Origin: Turnera subulata
Taxonomy: Eukaryota > Streptophyta > Magnoliopsida > Malpighiales > Passifloraceae
Direction of reading: 5' to 3'
Assembly (NCBI GenBank): GCA_028386065.3
Contig: JAKUCV010000418.1
Span: forward strand, 92,075 to 156,074
Length of the DNA: 64,000 bases
Made by a program: the position numbers and the translations under genes. The notes under the pieces were generated by a model, which was not told the DNA's origin, did no database searches, and saw only the letters and a program-made list of their open reading frames with translations. Positions 45,397 to 56,082 of this stretch are shown one piece after another. The first letter of the stretch is position 1, and the number at the start of each line of letters is the position of its first letter.

Positions 45397-48224
45397 ACGG
45401 AATTTCGGGGACGAAATTCTTTTTAAGGTGGGTAGACTGTAACAGCCCGGGTAAATTTTTTATTTTTACCAGGACTGTAAAAGTCTTTTTATCGTGATTT
45501 ACTATTGAATTAATCTTGGGTAATTAATTCAAGGTAAATCGGGCATCGTTTTTCGAAACCGAGAGTTTTCCCGCGCTCAGGAGTATCTTGTTAACTAACC
45601 GAGCCTCGATTTTCAGTTCCAAGAGTTGGGCAATGCTCAGGAGAATTAATCGGATTTTCCGAGCCCAAGTCATATTTTTGGACTTGGGACGGAAAATTAT
45701 GATTATGCCCCTGTCCTCTTCCCTTTTCTTCTTTTCTTTTCTTCTTTTTCTCTTTTCTTTTTCTTTCTTTTCTCCTCCTCTTTTCTTTCAGCCGCCGGCC
45801 CCTTTTCTTTTCTTGTCACTTTCCATTTTCCTTTCCCGTGATTCATTTATATTTCTTCCTTGTTTCTTCCCCATCTCTCTCCCTTATCTACACTCCTTCT
45901 CTGCTCACGCCTCCCCTCACCTTTGCCCTCTTCTTTTCCTCTCGCTCTCTCTCCTCTCCCCGAGTAAGCTCACCAGCCGATCCCCTCCATTTCCTTCTCC
46001 TTTTTTCTTCTTCGCCACCACCGAGACAGCCACCACCACCGCCACCTCAGAACCGATGGACCACCTTCCTCCTCCCCTCGGTTCTTCCTTCCTCTGCCTT
46101 GATCCCCCTGTTCCACCGCGTCTGCAGCCGCCGACACATCTCTCTTCTTCCTCATCAATCGATGCCGTGGAGGAGCAGAGCACAGAGCTGCAGATCGCCG
46201 GCTCCGCCTCCTTCGCGTCGCGCCGCCCGCGACCATCTCCTCCAGTGCCGCTCAGCCGGACGTCGCCACCGAGATTGGAAGCAGGCCTCGCTGCTACCGT
46301 CGAGGGGCAGAGCATTGACCACGACCGAGCACAGAGGGCCGCTGCCTTCTTTCTTCGCCTTCAACCCTTCACGACCGTCGCCGTCGCGTGGATGTATGGT
46401 GTGGCCGTGGATTTGGAGGTGATATCGGTGGGTTTGGTGTTTTGGGTGTATTGCTGGTGACGAACAGTAGCAGTGGGTATGATGACAGTGAGGTTTGGAT
46501 GTTTTGTGAGCTTGAGCAGTAGGAGGGAAGTGGAGTTTTTGGTCTGCAGTGAACAGTACCTTGGCCGGAATCCGGCGAGGTTCCGGCAGTCCCGGGAATT
46601 CTCCGGCAAACTCGGGAATGGACCTTTGGGTAATTCCTTGGACTCATTTCACCTTGGCTCGGGTTTGGACTCGGTTTGCGTAACGGACTCGGAAACGGGC
46701 CTAACGTGCGGAAGCCCATGTTCTCGGGACGAACTCTTAACGGACATGAATATAGACTGATTAACGTTGTTAATTGACGGATTAACAAATTGTTTTGGGA
46801 AGATGCTCATCGGCTAATAATTCGATATTATTTGGATTTGATTATACAGGTTTTATATATAACTTGATTTAATTTTATTTAGAGGCAATTACAAATAGTA
46901 ACCTAAGTTAACTTGTCAAATCTATTATCTTTGAGTATTACAATATACCACGGTACAATTGTTATTATTTTACTAGACATGCTATTAATTATAATATTAA
47001 ACATGTTTACACATGTATTGGTTTTATTATTTTATTACCGTAATAATAAGCTAAGATAATATTGGATCTATATCCTATTTTAACTACTGATTTTAATCTT
47101 GTACAAGTATATACATATATCGTATAACGAAATACCACTATTTTCATTGGCTACTAAACAAATACGTATTTGTTACTATTTTAATCGGGTATAAGTACTT
47201 TATGGAATATTATATACTTTATAATAAGATTTCTTATATATGATTTAAACAACGTAATTATGTATTTTCTTATCTTAAGCGACCTAAGGGCCGGGATAAC
47301 GGCTCGGACGCTCGGCTTCGGTTTTAATCTAAAATCAAGTATGTTTTGATTTATTGGCTGGATATACTTAATCAGTTAATTGCCATCAGGTCAGATGAAC
47401 TGTTTAGTAATAAGGTAATTGAGGAGATAATGAAATGAACAGATAAGCCATCTAAATACTGTTAAACCGGCATCATGCATAATCATCTTGTCGGTGCATT
47501 ATAAGTGATTGTGTTGCTATGTGTATATATATAGGGTATCAAGGTTGACCGGATAGCAGTTTCAGAGACACACCAGGTGAGGATGGATAACCTTTGGTAT
47601 GTGCCTGTGATACTTTGTGTGTTTTGCTGTTTGACTGAACTGTTGAGAGGGTCATTGTTGGTTATTTGACTGTTATGGTTACTGATGTTGTTGTTGTTGG
47701 ACTGTGTTACTGGTCGTGTGAATAATGTGATGAGCTGTTAATTGTGAATAATTGGTGTTATATGTATTGTTGGTGGATATTTGATAATATGGAATTGTGT
47801 TAGTTATTTGGCTGCTATGGTTATTGCTGTTGTTGCTATGATGTTGATTTGCTTGATTGAACCGCTGCGTTGATTGTTACTGGACTCTTGGATACGGTGT
47901 TGTGATTGATGTTGGTCTGTGAGTAATTGATGTTATGAAACTGTTGTTGGATTGGTCTATTGTATAACCTGAGCTAATAGGATGTTGGATAATTGTTTGA
48001 CTGTTAGGGTTATTGTGATTGTCGTCGGTAGTCAGTGTTGTGATTGGATAATTGGAATAAACTATGATATGGATAATTGAGGAATGGAAATTGGAAGTTG
48101 GAAATTGGAATTGATTTGAAATGATGATACAATTGTCATGTGGAAAGTAGTGGTACGACCCGATGGTTTGAAAATTAATTTTGGGATGCTATGGTCGGTT
48201 ACTTGGTTTGGTTACTTGATTTGG

Positions 48225-48428
48225 TTGGCATGTTGATGCCTGTGGTTGGGGTATACCGAATACCTAGTGGTTCGGATATACCGAATATCCGGTTGGCATG
48301 TTGATGCCTGTGGTTGGGGTATACCGAATACCCAGTGGTTCGGATATACCGAATATCCGGTTGGCATGTTGATGCCTGTAGTTGGGGTATACCGAATACC
48401 CAGTGGTTTGGATATACCAAATATCCGG
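48225..48428. repeat. Three tandem 68-bp units in LTR-B copy 1
   Basis: Each unit carries three nested inverted repeats: GGCAT-GTTG-ATGCC, GGGTAT-ACCGA-ATACCC and CGGATAT-ACCGA-ATATCCG. The same array is at 51728-51931 in LTR-B copy 2. Confidence 0.88.
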
Positions 48429-48527
48429 TTTTGGGACGTGGTCCCGGTATAGTAAGATATGGTATGGTTCCTTGGCCTGGCATCCAGAATTAATTGATAA
48501 CCTGGTACGACCCTAGCTTGTCCAGTG

Positions 48528-48751
48528 CTTCTTTCAGCCGTCGCCTTGCCCTTTCGATCCTCAGCCTTCTTGTCGGCACGCTTCTTTTGTCGTTTTGGGG
48601 AGACGACCATGTGTTCCTTCAGGCCGATTATGTTCGTCTTGAAGCGCTTCTTCGGAGGTTCTTCATCGGAACTTGTCGGGAAGGCAGTGCCACCAATGTA
48701 GCTGTTGTTCTTGGAGTTTGAGGTCGTTCGAGATCGGAGTGGAGAATCCAT
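48528..48751 (-). pseudogene. Truncated copy of antisense ORF 2 (second)
   Basis: ATG at 48751. About 74 residues match the intact copy (NLS-like PKKRFK kept) before the junction into LTR sequence at about 48527; the open frame beyond that is accidental. Confidence 0.7.
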
Positions 48752-48802
48752 GGCTGAGAATGAGTGTCTCAGTTATGAGGTTTGGTTCTTATAGAGGACG
48801 AG

Positions 48803-48898
48803 ATGTCGCTTAAGGGTATAAGCGGTATCTCGGGTTGAGGTTGGACACCTGGTGGAGTATACCAGAAGCTTATCGTGGTTGGACCCACGGATAAGACG
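48803..48898. repeat. Three-hairpin module, copy 2
   Basis: Same three inverted repeats as at 45301-45396, between the ORF 2 fragment and the polypurine tract of LTR-B copy 2. Hairpin 2 reads CTGGT...ACCAG here too. Confidence 0.75.
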
Positions 48899-51727
48899 GA
48901 ATATCGGGGACGAAATTCTTTTTAAGGTGGGTAGACTGTAACAGCCCGGGTAAAATTTTTTATTTTTACCGAGACTGTAAAAGTCCTTTTACTGTGATTT
49001 ACTGTTGAATTAATCTTGGGTAATTAATTCAAGGTAAATCGGGCGTCGTTTTTCGAAACCGAGAGTTTTTCCGCGCTCAGGAGTATCTTTTTAACTAACC
49101 GAGCCTCGGTTTTCAGTTCCAAGAGTTGGGCAATGCTCAGGAGAATTAATCGGATTTTCCGAGCCCAAGTCATATTTTTGGACTCGGGACGGAAAATTAC
49201 GGTTATGCCCTTGTCCTCTTCCCTTTTCTTCTTTTCTTTTCTTCTGTTTCTCTTTTCTCTTTTTCTTTCTTTTCTCCTCCTCTTTTCGTTCAGCCGCCGG
49301 CCCCTTTTCTTTTCTTGTCACTTTTCGTTTTCCTTTCCCGTGATTCATTTCTATTTCTTCCTTGTTTCTTCCCCATCTCTCTCCTTTATCTACACCTCCT
49401 CTCTGCTCACGCCTCCCCTCACCTTTGCCTTCTTCTTTTCCTCTCGCTCTCTCTCCTCTCCCTGAGTAAGCTCACCAGCCGAGCCCCTCCTTTTCCTTCT
49501 TCTTCTTTCTTCTTCGCCACCACCGAGACAGCCACCACCACCGCCACCTCAGAACCGGTGGACCACCTTCCTCCTCCCCTCGGTTCTTCCTTCCTCTGCC
49601 TTGACCCCCCCGTTCCGCCGCGTCTGCAGCCGCCGACACATCTCTCTTCTTCCTCATCAATCGATGCCGTGGAGGAGCAGAGCACAGAGCTGCAGATCGC
49701 CGCCTCCGCCTCCTTCGCGTCGCGCCGCCCGCGACCATCTCCTCCAGTGCCGCTCAGCTGGACGTCGCCACCGAGATTGGAAGCAGGCCTCGCTGCTACC
49801 GTCGAGGGGCAGAGCAATGACCACGACCGAGCACAGAGGGCCGCTGCCTTCTTTCTAAGCCTTCAACCCTTCACGACCGTCGCCGTCGCGTGGATGTATG
49901 GTGTGGCCTTGGATTTGGAGGTGATATCAGTGGGTTTGGTGTTTTGGGTGTGTTGCTGGTGACGAACAGTAGCAGTGGGTATGATGAAAGTGAGGTTTGG
50001 ATGTTTTGTGAGCTTGAGCAGTAGGAGGGAAGTGGAGTTTTTGGTCTGCCGTGAACAGTACCTTGGCCGGAATCCGGCGAGGTTCCGGCAGTCTTGGGAA
50101 TTCTCCGGCAAACTCGGGAATGGACCTTTGGGTAATTCCTTGGACTCATTTCGCCTTGGCTCGGGTTTGGGCTCGGTTTGCGTAACGGACTCGGAAACGG
50201 GCCGAACGTGCGGAAGCCCATGTTCTCGGGACGGACTCTTAACGGACATGATTATAGACTCATTAACGTTGTTAATTGACGGATTAACAAATTGTTTTGG
50301 GAAGATGCTCATCGGCTAATAATTCGATATTATTTGGATTTGATTATACAGGTTTTATATATAACTTGAATTAATTTTCTTTAGAGGCAATTACAAATAG
50401 TAACCTAAGTTAACTTGTCAAATCTATTATCTTTCAGTATTACAATATACCACGGTACAATTGTTATTATTTTACTAGACATGCTATTAATTATAATATT
50501 AAACATGTTTACACATGTATTGGTTTTATTATTTTATTACCGTAATCCTAAGCTAAGATAATATTGGATCTATACCCTATTTTAACTATTGATTTTAATC
50601 TTGTACAAGTGTATACATATATCGTATAGCGAAATACCACTATTTTCATTGGCTACTAAACAAATACGTATTTGTTACTATTTTAATCGGGTATAAGTAC
50701 TTTATGGAATATTATATACTTTATAATAAGATTTCTTATATATGATTTAAACAACGTAATTATGTATTTTCTTATCTTAAGCGACCTAAGGGCCGGGATA
50801 ACGGCTCGGACGCTCGGCTTCGGTTTTAATCTAAAATCAAGTATGTTTTGATATATTGGCTGGATATACTTAATCAATTAATTGCCATCAGGTCAGATGA
50901 ACTGTTTAGTAATAAGGTAATTGAGGAGATAATGAAATGAACAGATAAGCCGTCTAAATACTGTTAAACCGGCATCATGCATAATCATCTTGTCGGTGCA
51001 TTATAAGTGATTGTGTTGTTGTGTGTATATATATAGGGTATCAAGGTTGACCGGATAGCAGTTTCAAAGACACACCAGGTGAGGATGGATAACCCTTGGT
51101 ATGTGCCTGTGATACTTTGTGTGTTTTGCTGTTTGACTGAACTGTTAAGAGGGTCATTGTTGGTTATTTGACTGTTATGGTTACTGATGTTGTTGTTGTT
51201 GGACTGTGTTACTGGTCGTGTGAATAATGTGATGAGCTATTAATTGTGAATAATTGGTGTTATATGTATTGTTGGTGGATATTTGATAATATGGAATTGT
51301 GTTTAGTTATTTGGCTGCTATGGTTATTGTTGTTGTTGCTATGATGTTGATTTGCTTGATTGAACCGCTGCGTTGACTGTTACTGGACTCTTGGATACGG
51401 TGTTGTGATTGATGTTGGTATGTGAGTAATTGATGTTATGAAACTGTTGTTGGATTGGTCTATTGTATAACCTGAGCTAATAGGATGTTGGATAATTGTT
51501 TGACTGTTAGGGTTATTGTGATTGTCATCGGTTGTCAGTGTTGTGATTGGATAATTGGAATAAACTATGATATGGATAATTGAGGAATGGAAATTGGAAG
51601 TTGGAAATTGGAATTGATTTGAAATGATGATACAATTGTCATGTGGAAAGTAGTGGTACGACCCGATGGTTTGAAAATTAATTTTGGGATGCTATGGTCG
51701 GTTACTTGGTTTGGTTACTTGATTTGG

Positions 51728-51931
51728 TTGGCATGTTGATGCCTGTGGTTGGGGTATACCGAATACCTAGTGGTTCGGATATACCGAATATCCGGTTGGC
51801 ATGTTGATGCCTGTGGTTGGGGTATACCGAATACCCAGTGGTTCGGATATACCGAATATCCGGTTGGCATGTTGATGCCTATGGTTGGGGTATACCGAAT
51901 ACCCAGTGGTTTGGATATACCAAATATCCGG
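51728..51931. repeat. Three tandem 68-bp units in LTR-B copy 2
   Basis: Same three-unit array of nested inverted repeats as 48225-48428, with single-base differences. Confidence 0.88.
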
Positions 51932-52530
51932 TTTTGGGACGTGGTCCCGGTATAGTAAGATATGGTATGGTTCCTTGACCTGGCATCCGAAATTATTTGA
52001 TAACCTGGTACGACCCTAGCTTGTCCAGTGACGGGGGCCCGGAAAATAAAATTGAAATTTATGTTAAATATTCTTTTGGTCTTGGTTCAGTCTGTTGAGA
52101 TATGTTATTGCTTGTCAGTGTTTGCTTTTAAGTATTACGGTTGCTTGCATATCACTGTTTATCCTTGGTTGGTGAGCACTTCGGACTCACCCCTCACCTG
52201 CGGGCTTTCATCCCGTAGGATGAGTTACTTTTGGTACGGGATTGGTGCATTCCAGACAGGCTACGGCGTTATCCCTTGGACAGGGCTCGGATCTATAGTT
52301 TGCATCAGTGTCGCATACAGTGTTTGTGAGTTATTAAAGTCTTCCGCTGTGCATTGCTTTTACTATTATTGGGCCATTGGGCCGGTTGAGTTATTGATGT
52401 TGCTTTTATGTTGGGCTGCTGAGCCCAGATATCTACTGTATACATTGTATGCTGGGCTTTATTTTGGTTGGATTGTCACAGTTCTGGCACGTGTTTACTG
52501 TGTACGGTAAATACGGGTCGGGGCGTTTCA

Positions 52531-53705
52531 ATATGAACCGGGATGGGTTATTTCGCAGTTTTGGCATCATAGCATACCGATTATGTGCATTTATGTGTAT
52601 ATATTGTTTTTTTGTATAAGTTCGGATATCGGGCAGTTTTCCGAGGAGCCGGCCTTGGACCGGTCATTGTCTCCAGAGTTGAGTTATCGGCCAAGGTGTG
52701 GATGGATTTCCTTCAATATGTGCATGTATTTCTCGGTTATTATGTTGCTGATTATTGCACTGTTGGATGATGCATTTGCTGTGATTTGGTTTTGGGATGT
52801 TTATCCCCGGACGTTGAGTTTTTGGACGTTTATCTTTGAGTCTTTTGGTATAAGTATAACGGAATAAATAATAAATTGTGATAAGGATGTCGATCCTTGG
52901 TTTTGGATAGGGATGTCTATCCCGGTATTTTGGTTAGGGATGTTGATCCCTGTGATTTGGTTTTTGATGACGATAATATAATTGTCACGTGATAAGTAGT
53001 GGTACGACTCGACGGTTTAAGACTGTTTGTGGTGGCCGTGACCTGGGTTACTTGTGATAAGCATGTCTATGCTTAGAATGTCTATCCCGTGATTATTTTT
53101 GGGATTTCTATCCCTGGGTTCGTATTTTTGGGATGTCGATCCCTGGGTTCTCTTGATTTGGTCTGGCACCCGAAATATGTTGATAACCAGGTCTGACCTC
53201 TAGCTTATCCGTGACGGGGCCCGAAAAGATAAAATTGGAAATTGGAATTTTATTTGAGTCTTTTGATTTGTTTTATTTTGGCGGTTTTTGCCTGTCTTCG
53301 ACCTTGAGTAATTTTAGTGTTGCATATTGATTGTCTATCCTTCGTCGATGAGCACTTCGGACTCACCCCTCACCTGCGGGCTTTCATCCCATAGGATGGA
53401 TTATTTGTGGTATAGGATTGGTGCATTCCAGACAGGCTGCGGCGTTATCCCTTGGACAGGACTCGGTTCCATAGTTGCATCATGTGTCGTATACAGTGTC
53501 TTTGTGAGTTATTGAGTCTTCTGCTGTGCATTATTTTGCTATTGTTGGGCCATTGGGCCGGTTATGTTGTTTTTGATGTTTTTATTTTGGGCTCTTGAGC
53601 CCGAGTTTCTGTTGTATACACTGTATGCTGGGCTTGGTTTGGTTTGGTCGACACAGTTCCGGCACGTGTTTACTGTGTACGGTAAATACGGGTCGGGGCG
53701 CTTCA
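52531..53705 (+). repeat. 3' part of the outer element's 5' LTR
   Basis: Resumes at ATATGAACCGGGATGGG (matched at 57632 in the 3' LTR) and ends CGGGGCGCTTCA. Between 52880 and 53150 it carries mini-hairpins such as AAGGAT-GTCG-ATCCTT, GGGAT-GTCT-ATCCC, AGGGAT-GTTG-ATCCCT and AAGCAT-GTCT-ATGCTT. The conserved longer hairpin CCTGCGGGCTTTCATCCC is near 53372. Confidence 0.85.
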
Positions 53706-53708
53706 TTT

Positions 53709-53723
53709 TGGTAGCGGAGCGGG
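53709..53723 (+). promoter_or_regulatory. Primer-binding site of the long-LTR element
   Basis: TGGTAGCGGAGCGGG, 3 bases after the LTR end. The first 12 bases are identical to the sites of the first Copia element and the TRIM-like element. Confidence 0.75.
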
Positions 53724-53978
53724 CGTTAGGTCTTGTTGGGCAGTCTTTGTGTGTTTGTTGTCCTTGTTTGCATAGTTCGCTCCATTTGTTTATTATTTTA
53801 TATCATTTTAGTTAGTGCATTATGTATCCAGTCAAGGGACGCCAGCTGTCGCAGAACATTCACATATGAGGTAAATGATGCCATGAATAAGCGGAAATAT
53901 AAATATTATTAATATTGCTAATATTATTATTACAAACATAAATATTATTTTGATATTTTATAAAAAATAAAATTACAT

Positions 53979-54662
53979 TCATCGCCTTGGAACGACGTTG
54001 ACCCTGAAGCTGTTGGGGTCATTGTTGATGTTGATAGTGATGCTGTCGCTCCACGAGAACCACATGCCGCCTGCGTTGTTCTGGCCAGGAAGCTCGAACT
54101 GGTTTTCTTGAGGGAACCGGAGTGGGATGAGACCGTGATCGTCTTCAGGCTGCCACTGGGTCTCCGTGAGAAGAACCATGTTGGGCTTGTACTGGTTCTT
54201 CAGGTCCCTCAGGGTACGCGAGAACTCCTGGGAATGCCTAGCGACTCCTTTGCAGTTCCACACCAGTAGTCGGGCCTTTGGCCAAGTTACGGGAAACCGA
54301 GTGACTCTGGGCATGCTTTGGGCAGTCATCGAGAGCTGGTAGTAGGTGCCTTGATCCAGGAAATGGCAAGTGGACTCTAGGTTGAACTCTTGAAGTCTTT
54401 CAGAGAAAAAAAACATGACGGAGTTGGCCGAGCCGTAGAAGGAGGTCCTCAGGGTGCCATGGTCCTCTAGGAAGAGCGTCTCTTCCATGGGAGTGACGAA
54501 GAATCTGGATGAGTAGAGTTCGTCGACGAAGACCAGACGGGGCATTCTACCGAGCTCGTTCGGTAGTTCTTCTGGACGCTCGTTGATAATGCTGTAGGCC
54601 AGCCAGTTTCTTCTACCTAGATTGGCACCTTCGACGAAGAAGACGGATGATGGAGCAGGCAT
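53979..54662 (-). CDS. Antisense ORF 1: unknown N-terminus plus LINE-endonuclease-like segment
   Basis: 227 codons, intact, on the strand opposite to the retroelement. Residues 1-125 match nothing I recognise (GANLGRRNWLAYSIINERP, SSRFFVTPMEETLFLEDHG). Residues about 131-215 resemble the start of an endonuclease/exonuclease/phosphatase domain as in plant LINEs: LLVWNCKGVARH (the W-N-x-x-G strand with a metal-binding Asn, N136), a helix, then KPNMVLLTETQ (catalytic-type Glu, E167) and GGMWFSWSDSI (198-208). The later catalytic residues of that domain (D/N-H region) are absent, so enzymatic activity is doubtful. A minus-strand TATA box TATAAAAG lies at 54775-54782, about 115 bp upstream of the ATG. 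Antisense ORFs are known from some plant Ty3/Gypsy elements (Grande, RIRE2, Retand); homology to those is not established here. Confidence 0.6.
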   Translation of the reverse strand: MPAPSSVFFVEGANLGRRNWLAYSIINERPEELPNELGRMPRLVFVDELYSSRFFVTPMEETLFLEDHGTLRTSFYGSANSVMFFFSERLQEFNLESTCHFLDQGTYYQLSMTAQSMPRVTRFPVTWPKARLLVWNCKGVARHSQEFSRTLRDLKNQYKPNMVLLTETQWQPEDDHGLIPLRFPQENQFELPGQNNAGGMWFSWSDSITININNDPNSFRVNVVPRR

Positions 54663-54774
54663 TGTGTTTTGGACGTGTTGGTGTTTTGTTTTTTTTCCAG
54701 AATTTTGAAGTTTCTTTGCCTGAGCGTTTGTTTGCTTTAAGATGCTTTTGATGATTTGCTTCTCACCGCTCCGT

Positions 54775-54782
54775 CTTTTATA
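54775..54782 (-). promoter_or_regulatory. TATA box for antisense ORF 1
   Basis: TATAAAAG on the minus strand, 113-120 bp upstream of the ATG at 54662. It would allow a leader of about 80 nt. Inferred from motif and spacing. Confidence 0.5.
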
Positions 54783-55520
54783 CTCTTATGAGGAGCGTGA
54801 TTACTGTTTTCGATTTTTAAGATTTTGCTTTTTGAAAATTTTGCCGTTGCTTAATTAATTGCTTCGTTACTTTATACGTTTTTCGGGCTACAAATGCCAC
54901 TGTTTTTCAGCTATTTTCCATCTCGCGATTTACTAACGCCCTGGCTACCTTGGCGTTTCTTTTTATGACTCTTTCTTGCATCTTTTATCACATGCATTCG
55001 TGACCGTTGAGGCTAGACTGATGGGACCATACCTCGAGTAGAGCGCATGTGCGACAAGCTTACACCTGTTCGGACATCATGGTGGGATACGAGACTTGAT
55101 AGACGTTTTTGGCTCATGCGGAATTTGTGAACAAGTGGGTAACGTTTCTTTCGAGGGACACAGGACGCTCTCGTGATCGTCGCCTTGCGAGTTAACGGAC
55201 ATCTTTTTCACGAGGGAAACCGACGTCACCGTTAGCTGTGCGTCTTACGTTTCTCGGGATCGAGGATGGTTACGATCGATCTAGAGCGCCGAGCATGAAA
55301 ACATGTTTTTGCTTTAATTTCTTTATGTTTGATTTTGTTAAACGAGTTTTGTTTTTAATTTCTTATGTTTGATTTATATTCTTATTGTTGATTTCTAATC
55401 TGCTTGAGATGCTTTGATTTTCTGTTAAACATAAGATTTCGTAACATAAGAGTTTTGACTTGAAAAGGAAAACTTATTTTATTTATTTTATAACAGTTTT
55501 ACAACATGAGAAGAAGTACT

Positions 55521-55898
55521 TTATTGAGTTACATGCTTCTCTAGGTCTTTTACAACTTTTTGGACGTTTTTCATGTGAGGGAAGAGCTCCGCGTAAGCCA
55601 ATTCTATCTGCATCACCGCCGAGCTGATCATCTTCAGTGAGACGTTCAGCTGCGTCAGAGTCTGCTGCGGAGTGCTGCTTTCAGCAGTTGCCTTGCCCTT
55701 CCTATCCTCAGCTTCTTTGCCAGCACGCTTCTTTCGCCGTCTGCTGGAGACGACCATGTGTTCTTTCAGACCGATGATGTTCGTCTTGAAGCGTTTCTTC
55801 GGAGGTTCTTCATCGGAGCTTGTCGGGAAGTCAGTGCCACTGATGTAGCTGTTGTTCTCAGAGTCTGAGGTCGTTCGAGAACGGATTGGAGAGTCCAT
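55521..55898 (-). CDS. Antisense ORF 2: small basic protein of unknown function
   Basis: 125 codons, intact, antisense to the element. The N-terminal 45 residues are Ser/Thr/acidic and disordered-looking (SRTTSDSENNSYISG, TSSDEEPPKK). A nuclear-localisation-like PKKRFK follows, then a very basic stretch (RRRKKRAGKEAEDRKGK). Residues about 75-125 can form a helical or coiled-coil segment (TLTQLNVSLKMISSAV, QIELAYAELFPHM, KVVKDLEKHV). Two other copies in the window are truncated only at DNA junctions and otherwise keep the frame, hinting that the protein mattered while the family was active. A CTATAAG TATA-like box sits at 55935-55941, only about 37 bp upstream. No known family is recognised. 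Confidence 0.55.
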   Translation of the reverse strand: MDSPIRSRTTSDSENNSYISGTDFPTSSDEEPPKKRFKTNIIGLKEHMVVSSRRRKKRAGKEAEDRKGKATAESSTPQQTLTQLNVSLKMISSAVMQIELAYAELFPHMKNVQKVVKDLEKHVTQ

Positions 55899-55946
55899 GG
55901 CTGTGTGTGAGTTTGCCAGTCATGAGGTTCGGTTCTTATAGAGGAT

Positions 55947-56042
55947 GAGATGTCGCTTAAGGGTATAAGCAGTATCTCGGGTTAAGTTTGGAGACCTGGC
56001 AGAGTGTGCCAGAAGCTTATTGTGGTAGGTCCCACGGATAAG
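55947..56042. repeat. Three-hairpin module, copy 3
   Basis: Hairpin 1 at 55947-55978, hairpin 2 at 55996-56012 (CTGGC...GCCAG), hairpin 3 at 56016-56042, ending about 27 bp before the polypurine tract. Hairpin 2 differs from copies 1 and 2 (CTGGT...ACCAG) by a change on both arms that preserves pairing. Confidence 0.8.
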
Positions 56043-56082
56043 ACGAAATTTTGAGGACGAAAATTTTTAAAGGTGGGTAGAC

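Larger units (their letters stand above)
44914..52530 (+). mobile_element. Nested internal-LTR-internal-LTR block (subfamily B)
   Basis: Order: a fragment of internal 3' region (44914-45437), LTR-B copy 1 (45438-48527, 3' end missing), an internal fragment (48528-48936), and LTR-B copy 2 (48937-52530, 3,594 bp, TGTAACAGCCCGGG...GGGGCGTTTCA). Each LTR start is preceded by the polypurine tract AAGGTGGGTAGAC. The junction at 48527, between LTR 'TCCAGTG' and internal 'GAGTGCTGCTTTCAG', shares AGTG microhomology, indicating deletion by illegitimate recombination. Copies 1 and 2 are nearly identical over 3 kb, so the block is young or recently homogenised. Confidence 0.75.

Noticed and set aside
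45588..46460. 290-codon ORF in LTR-B
   Set aside because: Low-complexity Ser/Pro/Phe/Leu composition from a pyrimidine-rich to GC-rich leader; open on several frames at once; no domain. The near-duplicate at 49315-49962 changes length freely.
48246..48452. ORF with repeated G-Y-T-E-Y peptides in LTR-B
   Set aside because: Translation of the 68-bp tandem repeat; recurs at 51749-51955.
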